64,000 nt of DNA from Isochrysis galbana (taxonomy: Eukaryota; Haptophyta; Isochrysidales; Isochrysidaceae): assembly GCA_018136815.1 (NCBI GenBank), contig CM030939.1, forward strand, positions 2,302,808 through 2,366,807. The letters are read 5' to 3'. Made by a program: the position numbers and the translations under genes. Under the pieces are notes generated by a model. It searched no databases and was not told where the DNA came from. It worked only from the letters and a program-made list of their open reading frames with translations. Shown here one piece after another: positions 42,441 through 59,337 of this stretch; position 1 is the stretch's first letter; the number at the start of each line of letters is the position of its first letter.

Positions 42441-42994
42441 GCACATGCCCCGAAGCGCTGCTCCTCGCTCGCCCTTTTGCGACTCCGCCCCGCACCGACC
42501 GGCTGTACCGCGGGGGGAGGGGGGGGGGCTGTGGGCATTGTGCATTGTACCGCGCGGGGGGGGGGGGGGGAATGGGGGCTTTTACCGGGGGGGGGGCACC
42601 GTACCGGCGGGGTGGGGGGCATATGTACCGGGGGAGGGGGGAGCGGCGCGCGCTCTTTCAACCTATCTTTCTAACGAAATTTTGCCTTGCAGTACTAACG
42701 AACATGAAATTGTGATAGGTGCTGTATGCGCTCATTACGACACCACGACCTCCCGAGCACGGATGTCATGCTCGCAGCACTTAGTAGCAAGTACACCATG
42801 ACAATCGATGTCACGTGGGCGTCTAAGCGAGCAGGGAGAGAAGTTTCTCGTACGTCGTGGATCTAGCAAGGCTCAAGTCCGGCCGACTGATCGCCGCACG
42901 AGGAGAAGGCGCCTCCTTCCCCCGGGAGGGGTGTGAGGGTGGGGCAATCCCCGGTCCACCTTAGATTGTGAGTCCGCGCTCGCTGTTCTGATAA
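42441..42994. other. G-run array and 3' flank of the dihydrolipoamide dehydrogenase gene
   Basis: Between 42505 and 42640 the unit TACCG followed by 6-16 G recurs about six times, giving strong G-quadruplex potential on the plus strand. The remainder to 42994 is 3' flank of the minus gene, with nothing recognised. Confidence 0.55.
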
Positions 42995-46560
<3,566 letters not shown>

Positions 46561-47439
46561 AAGAGTAAAGAATATTCCTATGTAGAGCTCTAGCTCTACT
46601 CATAGGAATACCGTCATCATCCCCGTGCCAGTGTGCAGTGGGCCTTCCTGAGGATACCGGGGAGGAGGCCCGGCGCGGGACGCGTCGGCTTGGATTCTAC
46701 ACCTGACGGATCGAGCGTGACCGAGCCAAGAATGCCTCAAACGAAGGGAGGACGTCAGAAGCCGTAGGGCGGTCAATCAGAATCAGGAAACAGGGATTTT
46801 TAACCCTAGTATATGCCTAAAAACGGGATTTTGAGTGCTTGAATATCGGCTGTGGGACTGGGAGGCCAGCACATAGGCAGACTAGAACCCCCTAAGCAGC
46901 ATAGCATAAGGACATGAGCTTAAACTTAAACTACTTTTTACGTGGTGCGAAAACGCCGAAATCACGAAATTGGTCAAAAACGCAAAAAAACCTCCGACTA
47001 CTCCATAAGACAACGGTGGCACGAAAAAAAGCACTGAAGATGGTAGTAGGCGCCGTTGCCGTCATTGCACGCCAAGCACCTGAGTTGGGAGCGTTTGGGT
47101 GACTCCATTGCACACTCTGCATCGTCGTGGGGGGGGGGGGGGGCGTTCGCGCGAGCAGAGAGCGCAGGTAGGGGGCTCCCGCCAGGTTTTCGGTTTTCGT
47201 GGCAACGTTCTCCCGCGCTTCCAAAACCAAGCATAATTGACGAATTTATTACAGGTACTGGTGCCCAAGCCGGTAGGGGGCCTCACATCAGCCCTAGAGG
47301 GCCCCTATAGCCTATAGCCCTCCCACGGCCCCTAGAGCCTAGAGGCTCAGAGGCTCCCTATATAGCCATATGTACTATAAATAGCTTCATCGTCCACCTG
47401 GTGGATTAGGCATATACGAGGGTTAAGTACCAATATTGG
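46561..47439. other. Intergenic with a near-perfect hairpin
   Basis: A palindrome at 46571-46609 (TATTCCTATG arms enclosing TAGAGCTCTAGCTCTA) is the only structured element I see. G-runs occur near 47131. Short AGCCTAGAGGCTC-type repeats lie at 47290-47360. No gene is recognised. Confidence 0.5.
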
Positions 47440-48069
47440 GGGGGGGGGGGGGACATTTTTTGACCATTTTCCAAAGCCCACAACAAAACTCCCAGGGGGG
47501 CCACCTGCCGCCACGAAAATCTTCGCCAGAAAATGGTGGCGGCGGTGTTGGCGAGGCGCTCGGGGTTGGAGTGAATCCACCTCAAGCCGGCGTTAGAGAG
47601 GTAGGTGCACGGAGGGTGGGCTATGACGAGGTCCCACCCGAGATCTTGAACGAGATCCGCGTTCCCTTCGAAGTGCGGAACATATTCCACTTCGGACGGG
47701 CACAGGTCGCACGTCGCACGTCGCGACGTCGGCGCCGGCGAGAAGAAACATAGACGAGACAACTCCACTCGTCTCACCGACAACAAGGACGCGCGGGGCG
47801 CTGACACCCTCGGCGCACAGTGCGTCGGCGTCGGTCTTGATGTCGGCGAGCGTGCGGCTAAGATCGTCGAAATGTTCTGGAAGCAGGTGGGCTGGCGAGG
47901 CGGGCGATTGTCGAGGGAACTGCACGAGCTGCGCCGCCTCCGCTACGTCCTTCGCCGTGACGTGGGCGGCGCCATGGGCCGCGGCGCGTTGGAAAGCTAG
48001 GTCGATGGTACGGCAGAGAGCGTCGGGTCCCGCCGCTGAGAGGCGAGTCCGAGCTAGGTGATGTAGCAT
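47440..48069 (-). pseudogene. Broken phage-like DNA methyltransferase relic
   Basis: The minus strand encodes a helical AAA-lid-like segment (IDLAFQRAAAHGAAHVTAKD). It is followed by a Rossmann-type start (VLVVGETSGVVSSMFLLAGA, then VATCDVR) and a DLVIAHPPCTYLSNAGLRW block. The proline-cysteine motif in that setting is typical of small methyltransferase-like proteins common in phages and large viruses. The similarity does not lie in one intact frame and ends in a G-run, so I treat it as a fossil. Its source (viral, bacterial or old host gene) cannot be decided from this sequence. Confidence 0.55.
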
Positions 48070-48353
48070 ATGTTCGGCTGCTTGTCCGATGGCAACGGTG
48101 GGGCGGCCTCATCCGCCTCCGAGGGGGGAGGATATGCCTCAACAGCCTCTTCCATGCAGATTTCAGTGAGAGCGGGCTCATGCCCGCTCTCCACAGCATC
48201 GGAGGGCGATGGGGGTGGTGATGGAGGCGCGGCGCCGGCCTCGAATGGGTAAAAGACGGCGGTAGCCGCGAGCTCGGCCTCTGAGGGGGCGCGGTCTTCG
48301 GGAGTGGTGGTGGGCAGAGCGGGCAGGAGGCCCGCTACTGCAGGAGGAGGCCC

Positions 48354-48515
48354 CCAGTCTGACCCCTTTCCGCGTGAGGGGGGAGGGGGGGAAACCAACC
48401 ACTTCCTGGGGACGCTGCACCACTCGGCGGGGAGCGCTGCGCGAGCGAGCCGACTCCGCCAGAAAGTTGTTTGCCCCCCCCCCCCCCCTCACGCGGAACG
48501 GGGTCAGATTTCGAA
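48354..48515. repeat. Small inverted-repeat (fold-back) element
   Basis: GTCTGACCCCTTTCCGCGTG followed by a G-run at about 48356-48388 is mirrored by a C-run and CACGCGGAACGGGGTCAGAT at about 48474-48510. The pairing continues imperfectly inward for about 20 bp more. The ~160-bp unit resembles a tiny MITE. I saw no clear target duplication. To its right, the segment up to 48557 is unassigned. Confidence 0.65.
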
Positions 48516-48557
48516 AGATAGGCCCAACGTTCTGCCTTCAGGCGGCTCCGCGTCGCG

Positions 48558-48835
48558 ATGGTTGCTGCTGAGATCAACTGCACTGTGCGCTCGGCGAGTC
48601 AGTCGGGGGAGGAGCTGGTGTACATGGATCGTTTCATGCCCAAGGGCGCCAATGGTGGCACCTACGTCGAGATTGGCGCACTCGATGGGCATCGTTTTTC
48701 GAACACGCGAGTGCTGAGCAAATGCCACGGATGGCGTGGTCTGCTGGTGGAAGCCAACCTTCAGAACTACAACCACCTGTTGATGCGCATGGACCGCACG
48801 AACGTCACGGTGCGCCACTCGGCCGTCTGTACTGT
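48558..48835 (+). pseudogene. FkbM-type methyltransferase fragment
   Basis: About 90 codons match the N-terminal SAM-binding part of FkbM-family methyltransferases: GGTYVEIGALDGHRFSNT, a WRGLLVEAN box and NVTVRHSAVC. The catalytic domain's second half is missing, because the similarity ends abruptly about 10 bp before an unrelated GNAT fragment on the other strand. It may be the N-terminal exon of a disrupted gene. I found no donor-acceptor pair leading to the missing half. Confidence 0.65.
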
Positions 48836-48846
48836 GGGCTACCCGG

Positions 48847-49005
48847 AAAGCCCACGCGGTCATACAACGAGGCGGGCCCCGACTCGAGCAACGTCCACAA
48901 CCACAGGCGCCGCATCCCTAGCTCACGAGCGACACGCATCGCTTCCCGTAACAAAGTCCTCCCAACGCCTTGACCGCGCCAATCGGGGGCCACCCAAAAG
49001 TCGCA
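48847..49005 (-). pseudogene. GNAT acetyltransferase fragment
   Basis: Read on the minus strand, about 53 codons match the core of GNAT N-acetyltransferases: FWVAPDWRGQGVGRTLLREA (the acetyl-CoA pyrophosphate loop), then ARELGMRRLWLWT and LYDRVGF. The N-terminal strands are missing, and the fragment stops where the oppositely oriented FkbM fragment begins. Confidence 0.7.
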
Positions 49006-50140
49006 CAGCTAGCTTTTTTCGTTTCGTGCTCATAAATATGATTCTTCTTAAGTTCTCGTCCATCTTACTTATGATCCATTGCAATCGCTTGCGTAGCCAT
49101 TCCATTTATAGACATGGTTGAACACTGTGAGGTGGTGCCTTTGCTTAAATACTAGACGATTTTTTTTGGTACCGGCGCATCGCGTATTTGGAAACGAGGG
49201 GTACCAAATGAAGGCAAACGACCTTGGACCACCTCCTCAACAGAGAAAGGCGGGAGGGCGGGCTTGGGCGAGGGCGAGCGCGACGACGGAGCGGACATGG
49301 CTGGGCGGGTCGGGATGGATAGGCTGAGGCCGAGGGATTGGTGAGGTTTGGTGTTGAGGTAGTGTTGAGAACGAGGGACGAGAACGGGAACGAGAACGAG
49401 AACGAGAGCGACGAACGAAGAACGACAGACGACAGACGGCTAGGGGCCACTGGACCGACGAGATGACACTACACTCACGTCAACACTCTCCACACTAACG
49501 TATCCTTATCACGGAACGCACAGGAACCTGCTGACAGACCGAACAAGGAAGAGAATGCCGACAAGAGAGGGACGGGGCGACGGATGATCCGACGGGGCGA
49601 CAATTACGCACAGGAATAAGGAGGGAATCTTTCGAAAACCCTTAAGTGATTTGATGAAGACCGAAGTAAAATAGCGCCACGATATAATCCAACGGCCAAC
49701 ACCTGAGGGGGAATCAGGGTCACACAAGGGGCGGTTCCTTGCACCGGCGATACCTGAACGCGCGACTTCGCCTAAAACGCGAGGAGCACGCAAGGAGGTA
49801 AGCCAGGCGAGGGGCAAGCAGGCGACAAAGGAGGCGACAAAGGAGGCGAGGGCAACAAGGGCGAATGGACGAATGTAGGACCCTGCGACGGTGACTCGTG
49901 GCTAGCCTGCAAGGAGGGAACATAGAAACGCAAACAACTTCTAAAACAAAAAGGTCGATCGCGGATGCGACATAGGGGTACGAGTAGGCTACGAGTAGGG
50001 CGGTCAAACAGGGCTTTTGACTTCTAACTAAGGGTGAAATTTCACCAAGTCAAGATTGAGGTTTTCTTTTGGGTATGCGACTTGCAAATAGTATACTAGA
50101 TACTAGGCCGAATCCAATGATAACAATATTAGTAGTAAAT
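49006..50140. other. Intergenic, simple repeats
   Basis: A GAACGA-type simple repeat lies at 49365-49410, and GAGGCGACAAAG short repeats at 49825-49850. A palindrome GGTGAAATTTCACC sits near 50034. I recognise no gene. Confidence 0.45.
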
Positions 50141-50529
50141 AATAATAAAACAACTGAGCGTTAGTACTACTACTCCCACTAGCCACTAGCCCGGTACTAT
50201 CACGACACCCCTCAGCGCACTTGCCCATACGCCTTGACGTGTGTTGTCACTAGGCACATACGCATATGCACACCGTGTCAACACTTGTTGTGCCCTGCGT
50301 CAACACTTGTAAGAGGCCAGATGGGTTAACACCTTGCACCTTGCACCTTGCCCAAGCTACTGTAATGGGCCCCCGAGGGCGTGTCAACGTGAACCCATAC
50401 GCCATGCATAGGTGTATGTATCTGTGGCAACAGCACGCGCCAAGGTGTACGGGCAGGTGCGCTGAGGGCTGTCGTATTGGTACCGGGCTAGTGGGAGTAG
50501 TGGTACTAATGCTCAGTTATTTTATTATT
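50141..50529. repeat. Inverted repeat with ~100-bp arms
   Basis: The left arm (50141-50249) and right arm (about 50430-50529) are inverted copies containing CTGAGC-TTAGTAC, CCCGGTAC and CCCTCAGCGCAC segments. A third copy of one arm forms the 3' end of the retroelement at 40548-41530. The structure is either a fold-back transposon or two opposed copies of that retroelement's 3' end. The ~180-bp centre has nothing recognised. Confidence 0.7.
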
Positions 50530-54195
<3,666 letters not shown>

Positions 54196-55235
54196 GGAGG
54201 CTTTCGCGAAAGAGTGCGTGAAGAGACGCGATCATCGAGGCGGACGTACCGCGCGCGCTTCTGTCACTGCCCAGCGACTACAAGAGGAGAGCCGCAACCT
54301 GCCTCTACCCCCCTTACCCTACATCCCGATGCGTCGCCGTGAGCCGCATCGACAATCAAGGAGCAACCACTCGGAGCCGAAGGATATCAAAGTCGACGGG
54401 CCGATCCCATCTTAACTGTCCACCATTTTTTTGCTCGTAGTGGACGCCTGCCTGCCAGGCACCTACAAAAGAGGCGGTCGAGACCCCTCGCCCTCCCGCC
54501 CTCAGTTGTGCCCACCCGTCGACCGCCGCCCCCCATGACTGCGGCGTCGGTGCCCAGCGTGTTGCTCCACCTTTCCCTCCCCCTCCCCCCTCGCCATCGA
54601 GTCCCCCTCTTCACGCCCTCCCAGCATGTCTTCTGCGCTTTCATGTCCAAGTCCGGCCGCCCCACTTCGCCTCCGGGTCGGTGTGCGGTACGATCTCCAC
54701 TAGTCTCCTAAGTACGTCTTCAGTGTGGAGAGCTCTCCATTTTCTTTTCTCATCCGGGTCCGGCCGGTGCCGGCGGAAGGGGTTCTCGCCGACGCCGCCT
54801 CAAGATGAGAGCTTGCTGAAGACGTGGTGGACGATGATGGAATCGTGCTGCGTAAAGGAAGCGCGTTGTGGTGGTGTTCCTTCGCTGTGTTCTGTGTGCC
54901 TCGTACGTGTGAGATGTGAGTCGGGATGCTCGCTCGCGCGCGCATCCCTTGCGATAGCTTCTGTGTGGCGCAAACACGATTGTGCGGAAGCCGCGACAAG
55001 GCTTGACACTCCACGATGTGGTGCACATGCCAGCGAATAAAATGATGCTGCTGAGTTCTCTCACACAAACAAAATACTTTGTTTGTGTGCGCCCTAGCCA
55101 ACACAAGCACACAGCTTGTGGCAGCCATTTGGCATTTGGAGCTCACTTGCATTTTTGTTGGACAACCAGGGCGGTCAAGTGTCAAGTGGTTCAAAAAATG
55201 GGACACGCTTACTGCGGGATTTTTATTGGGGGTAA
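54196..55235. other. 3' flank of PABP, intergenic hairpin
   Basis: No gene is recognised. A perfect 12-bp-stem hairpin (CACACAAACAAA, four-base loop, TTTGTTTGTGTG) lies at 55062-55089. The first few hundred bases probably hold the PABP 3' UTR. Confidence 0.45.
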
Positions 55236-58200
55236 ACAACTAACTTTATAGTTGGTCGCCATGGAGCGCGCCGCCGCTCCCCACCTCTCCTTCGGGCCCC
55301 CCGCCGCGGGCGCCCCCCCAGTACCCATGGAGCTGTCGCTGGCGAAGCGACCGCGTCCGCCCGCAGAGCCGCAGAGGCCGAGCAGGTGAGCGCGACCCCA
55401 GTCGCGCCGCACGGCCCGTGGCCCCGGCCACACCAGCCACAACAGCCATGCTGGCCCACCCCATGGTGGGCCACAGGCTGTGGGAGACAGAGAGACAGTA
55501 CCACACAAGCCGAACCACTCCTCCACCAGGCATGCCTTATGGCAGAGGCCTCTCCCGCCCTGGGGAAGGCCGCGCTGCCCCGGCAGAGCGGCCCGAGACC
55601 GGGTGGCCCTTATGGGCGCAAATCCAACAACAACAACAAAGCGCACAAAGACACTGACCCACAAACAACACAGCACAACAACACACAGATGAGAGACAGT
55701 TTGGTTGCGTCCTGGGACGCACACCACACCGCTCTAACAAATGCCCACACGGACCCACACATAGCCTCACCGCTCTCGACCGCCCTTGCCACTCAGGAGC
55801 CGCCCTCAGATGAGGAGCAAGACCACATGGAGTCGGACGCAACCTTCGACTTGTCCTTTCACCAGGAGGGCGATTACACCTTCCTAGAAACCACCGTCTA
55901 CGCTGCAATTGTAGAGCTCCTCTTGGAGCTCGAAGGTGTCGACCCTGAGCCGGACTTTTGGGCCCGCTCCATCCGCGGACCATGGCACATCGCCGTGAAC
56001 GAAGACTGCGCACAACAATTCAAGGAGCGATATGGCGACATCACCACACTCCGCGTCAACCAAACCGACATTTCGGTCAGCATTAAAGTGGAAGCCATCG
56101 CGGACAAAAAATTCCGTCCTAGAAACTAGGACCACGTCCTAGAAAATTCTTGGATTTCTAGGACTCTGCCGATCATGCCTCCATTGTAGCCTATGGTGAG
56201 CTTATGAGACATCCCATCGCCTGGAGCAAACCATCTCCACAACCCATTCAACCTTAGCTCTCCCCATGACCAACTCTGCGGAGCTTGTCTTTGCTTACTT
56301 TTGCTACCACATTCACCATGCGGTGCTGCACTCGGGCGTCCGCTCGCACCAGAGGAGTTTTATTTTAGACCTTTTGGAGCAGTAGGCTAGCGGATTGGAC
56401 ACTTAGATGACAAAACCAAGCTTCGTGGTCACTGAAGGTCTGAAAGAGGGCAGTCAAAGCAACATTTCATCTCCTGGGGACCATGGGTAGAAGAGCTCCC
56501 CATTGGGTGGTATCAGCCATTTCTCCCGTTTCTAGGACAAGCAGCAATTCCGACCAGGTGACCCGCAGACGCGTCACAAAACTTGGTGTTGCTGAGGGAA
56601 TGGTGCCTAGGTACACTTGGAACATTTAATGAGGACATGCATGTGGTAACTCAATAGCCAAGGTTTGGGACAAAATAACATGGTATGCTCATGCTCTCAC
56701 CTAGCAAAGTCCGTCCTAGTTTCTAGGACTGGTCCTAGAAAGCTGGGTACCTTTATCCGATCGATGAGAAGATCAACAAAAAAGGCTCCTCGTCGCGAAA
56801 GGCGCTGTACAACGCCCTTCAGGATGTCGCGGCACATCTGGTCATCGAAGCCGAAGGCCTAGCGCAAGCGGCCCAAATCAATCTAAGCGCAATCATCCTC
56901 GCAATCGAAAAGGTAGGACTCACCTTCTTGAAGGGCAACCGCGAGCGCATGAAGCTCGAAGGCGGAGCCGGCACGTTCGTATCTAAGGCGGCCTACTCGA
57001 CCCGCTGGCATCTTTATGTTTCAGCGGGCCAAGGCTCGTTCCTCGACGGAAGCTTCCCCCGAAAGCTGCTTCTTCAATTTGGCGGGAAGACTATCCCGGT
57101 CAACTACGCCGTTAGAGCGTGCAAGGAGATCAGCATGCCGGCAACCATCCAGTCTCCCCACAAGCTCATGATCCACGGCAGCCTGCGTGGCTGCAAAGGC
57201 TGGCGACCGGAGGTGGCGAAAGGCCTCCCCAACTCGGCCCGCATCTGCGAATGCGAGCAAGAAGCGGCAAAGCGCCGCGCACGAAATGAAGCACAACGAC
57301 TCAACCCCCGCCCGAAATCGGCACACGAGGCCCTGGGGAAAGGCCCCCCCAAGCAATGTGCGCGCTTCACTCAGGGGCTGTGCCTCAGGAACAAGCGCGG
57401 AGTGCGATGCAATCTTTCGCACGATGTTCCAGGAGCGTGGATCGATAATAAGTGCACGATCCGCTGCCACCTTCATCCGCATAAGAAGATTCCGGGCGTC
57501 TGTTTGAACGGCCCGGCGTGCCTTTTCCTCCACCCAGAGTACGCGAACGCATTTGCGACCGCGGCCACCATGCTCGCCGTAGTGAGAGTGATGCCTTTAC
57601 GCCCAAGACTAAGGTTTGACTCCACCCTTGGATACCCAGGTGAAGGACCCATCCGCGTTGCGACGTACAACATCAACGGCACCAAGGGCGGCAAGCTAGC
57701 CGCTGTGCTATCACAAGCGCGGAAAGCGAAAGTGGACGTTCTACTCCTACAGGAGCTACACGCCTACGAGGACGGCTCGCACCTCCGGGCCCATAGGACA
57801 GCCGCCATGCTAGGATGGCTGTGGTTTGCCGCCCCAGGAGAGCTAGGGGACCCTGCTAGCGGCGTCGCGGTGGCGATCAGAGAAACAGCTGAAAGGATAG
57901 CCGCTAGGAAGGAGAAGGAGACCCTAGAAGTGATGTTAAAAGGGAGATGTATATCAGTGAGAATAAACATAGACGACATCCAATATCGTATAATATCCAT
58001 ATATATCAGCGCACAACCCGGGCCTCGCGGAAGGCAAATAGCCGAACTTAGCCAAAAGCTAGCCACTCTCGACCCTACTCCAACTATAATTGGGGGCGAC
58101 TTGAACTGCGTAGAGAACAGCGCGCACGACACCCGAAGAGTGGGCGACACGCCCTACGTGCTGAACGTGAGCTCCAATACCTCCGGTGCCAAAGCCAACG

Positions 58201-58283
58201 TGTCCGACTCCGAAGCTGGGGAGAACGGCGATGAGGACGACGTGAATGCGGCCGTCTTCACAAAACGTCAGCGTCTGTACTAA
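55236..58283 (+). mobile_element. LINE 5' half with CCCH fingers and AP endonuclease, split by a DNA element
   Basis: The 5' end (AACTAACTTTATAGTTGG, then GTCGCCATGGAGCG) matches the deleted copy at 6.7 kb. The N-terminal region (55261-56110) carries an 8-nt insertion near 55365 relative to that copy, which shifts frame. After the inserted element, the frame resumes at about 56763 and runs to 58283. It has two CCCH-like motifs (CARFTQGLCLRNKRGVRC with H, and GVCLNGPACLFLH) and an APE-type endonuclease with TYNINGTKGG, LLQELHAYEDG and GGDLNCVEN. The reverse transcriptase is absent. After about 58150 the sequence no longer resembles an endonuclease. I found no 3' target duplication, so it may be rearranged rather than simply truncated. 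Confidence 0.88.
56112..56762. mobile_element. Small DNA element (MITE-like) inserted in the LINE
   Basis: GTCCTAGAAACTAGGAC at 56116-56132 is mirrored by GTCCTAGTTTCTAGGAC at 56713-56729. Further copies of GTCCTAGAAA in either orientation occur near 56135, 56154, 56524, 56722 and 56732. The ~600-bp interior has no coding potential. It interrupts an otherwise continuous LINE protein. The right end (AAAGCTGGGTACCTTTATCCG in part) recurs at about 62878-62897, showing a second copy of that terminus. The exact boundaries and target duplication are uncertain. Confidence 0.7.
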
Positions 58284-59153
58284 CTCTCGGGGTCGTGGAC
58301 GCTTAGAGACATGAAGGAAGAGAAAGAGAAGCGGCGCAGGATAGCAACTGAAGGAGCTCAGGATGTCGCAAAGAGGAAGGCCGCGCGTATGGAGAGGGCA
58401 CAAGACAATCAAGAGCGCTAGCGAGTTCGACTTCAAGCATTCATGGTGTATGGTGTGCAATCCGAATTGTTCGTGTGGCGTTGAACCGTGACCTTGGTTG
58501 GAGTTTCGGTATTGTGAGAGCTGTAGCAACCTGAAGAAAGGGTGGTGCAAGAAGAGGAAATGTGTGGGCCTTCGAAAGGGTGCAGAATCTGTGAGTCATG
58601 TGCGCTTCATGTGGACCGCCAGGGTGATGTTATTGCTGCTAAGCCCGCCCCCGCCATCGGGGCCGATGCATGAAGCTCCTTGTTCTACGCCATCGTGCGC
58701 AAAGTTATAGCCACTGTACGCGATTGTGATTGTGAGCACCAAATCAAAAACTGAGCATAGGTCGGCCTAGCCCATTTATCTTTGGTGCTTTCATGTAGTG
58801 AGAGCATCCTCTAGAGACCAAAGGGTAAGATTTTATTCTAACCACTAGAAATGGAAATGGGGCTGATCCATGAAGCGAATGCGAATGCCTCTATAATTAT
58901 TAAAAATTATTATTTCCACGATTAGGTACGGCAAGGGCAAGAATGGCCATTGATGGCTTGCAGCCCCAGACCCCCTCGTCAAGGCCCTCTCAGCCTCGCA
59001 TTTCCACTCACGCCGCCTATCACTATTGATATTGCGATCGCGTTGTGCCCGACGCGTGAGCATATCCGACCACCGAAACCATGGGCGCGCGGAATCCTAA
59101 CGCATAAAGGCCTTTCAGCAAGCCGACTATGGCACGCTCACTGCTTCCGTGGG
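58284..59153. other. Unassigned sequence between LINE and exonuclease gene
   Basis: Just after the LINE stop, a Lys/Arg/Glu-rich frame continues to about 58421. It may belong to the same rearranged segment. A short Cys-rich frame (CESCSNLKKGWCKKRKC) is at about 58513-58563. Neither is recognised as a gene. Confidence 0.35.
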
Positions 59154-59337
59154 AAGCAACGTCCCCCGCATCCTCACTCCCCTCTGCGCTTCCATGCTTG
59201 ACTATGCGCCGTCGATCGCTTCCAAATAGATGCGCTTGTCAGCGGAAGCAACGTCCCTCACATCCTCACTCCCCTCTGCGCTTCCATGCTTGACTATGCG
59301 CCGTCGATCGCTTCCAAATAGATGCGCTTGTCAGCGG
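59154..59337. repeat. Two 92-bp tandem repeats spanning a stop codon
   Basis: A 92-bp unit starting AAGCAACGTCCC is repeated at 59154-59245 and 59246-59337 with only a few differences. The right copy contains the last ~14 codons and the stop of the minus-strand exonuclease gene. The left copy is a duplicate of that end lying in the 3' UTR. Confidence 0.9.

Noticed and set aside
54700-55239. 179-codon minus-strand frame downstream of PABP
   Set aside because: No recognisable domain, and it runs over a hairpin and into the LINE start.
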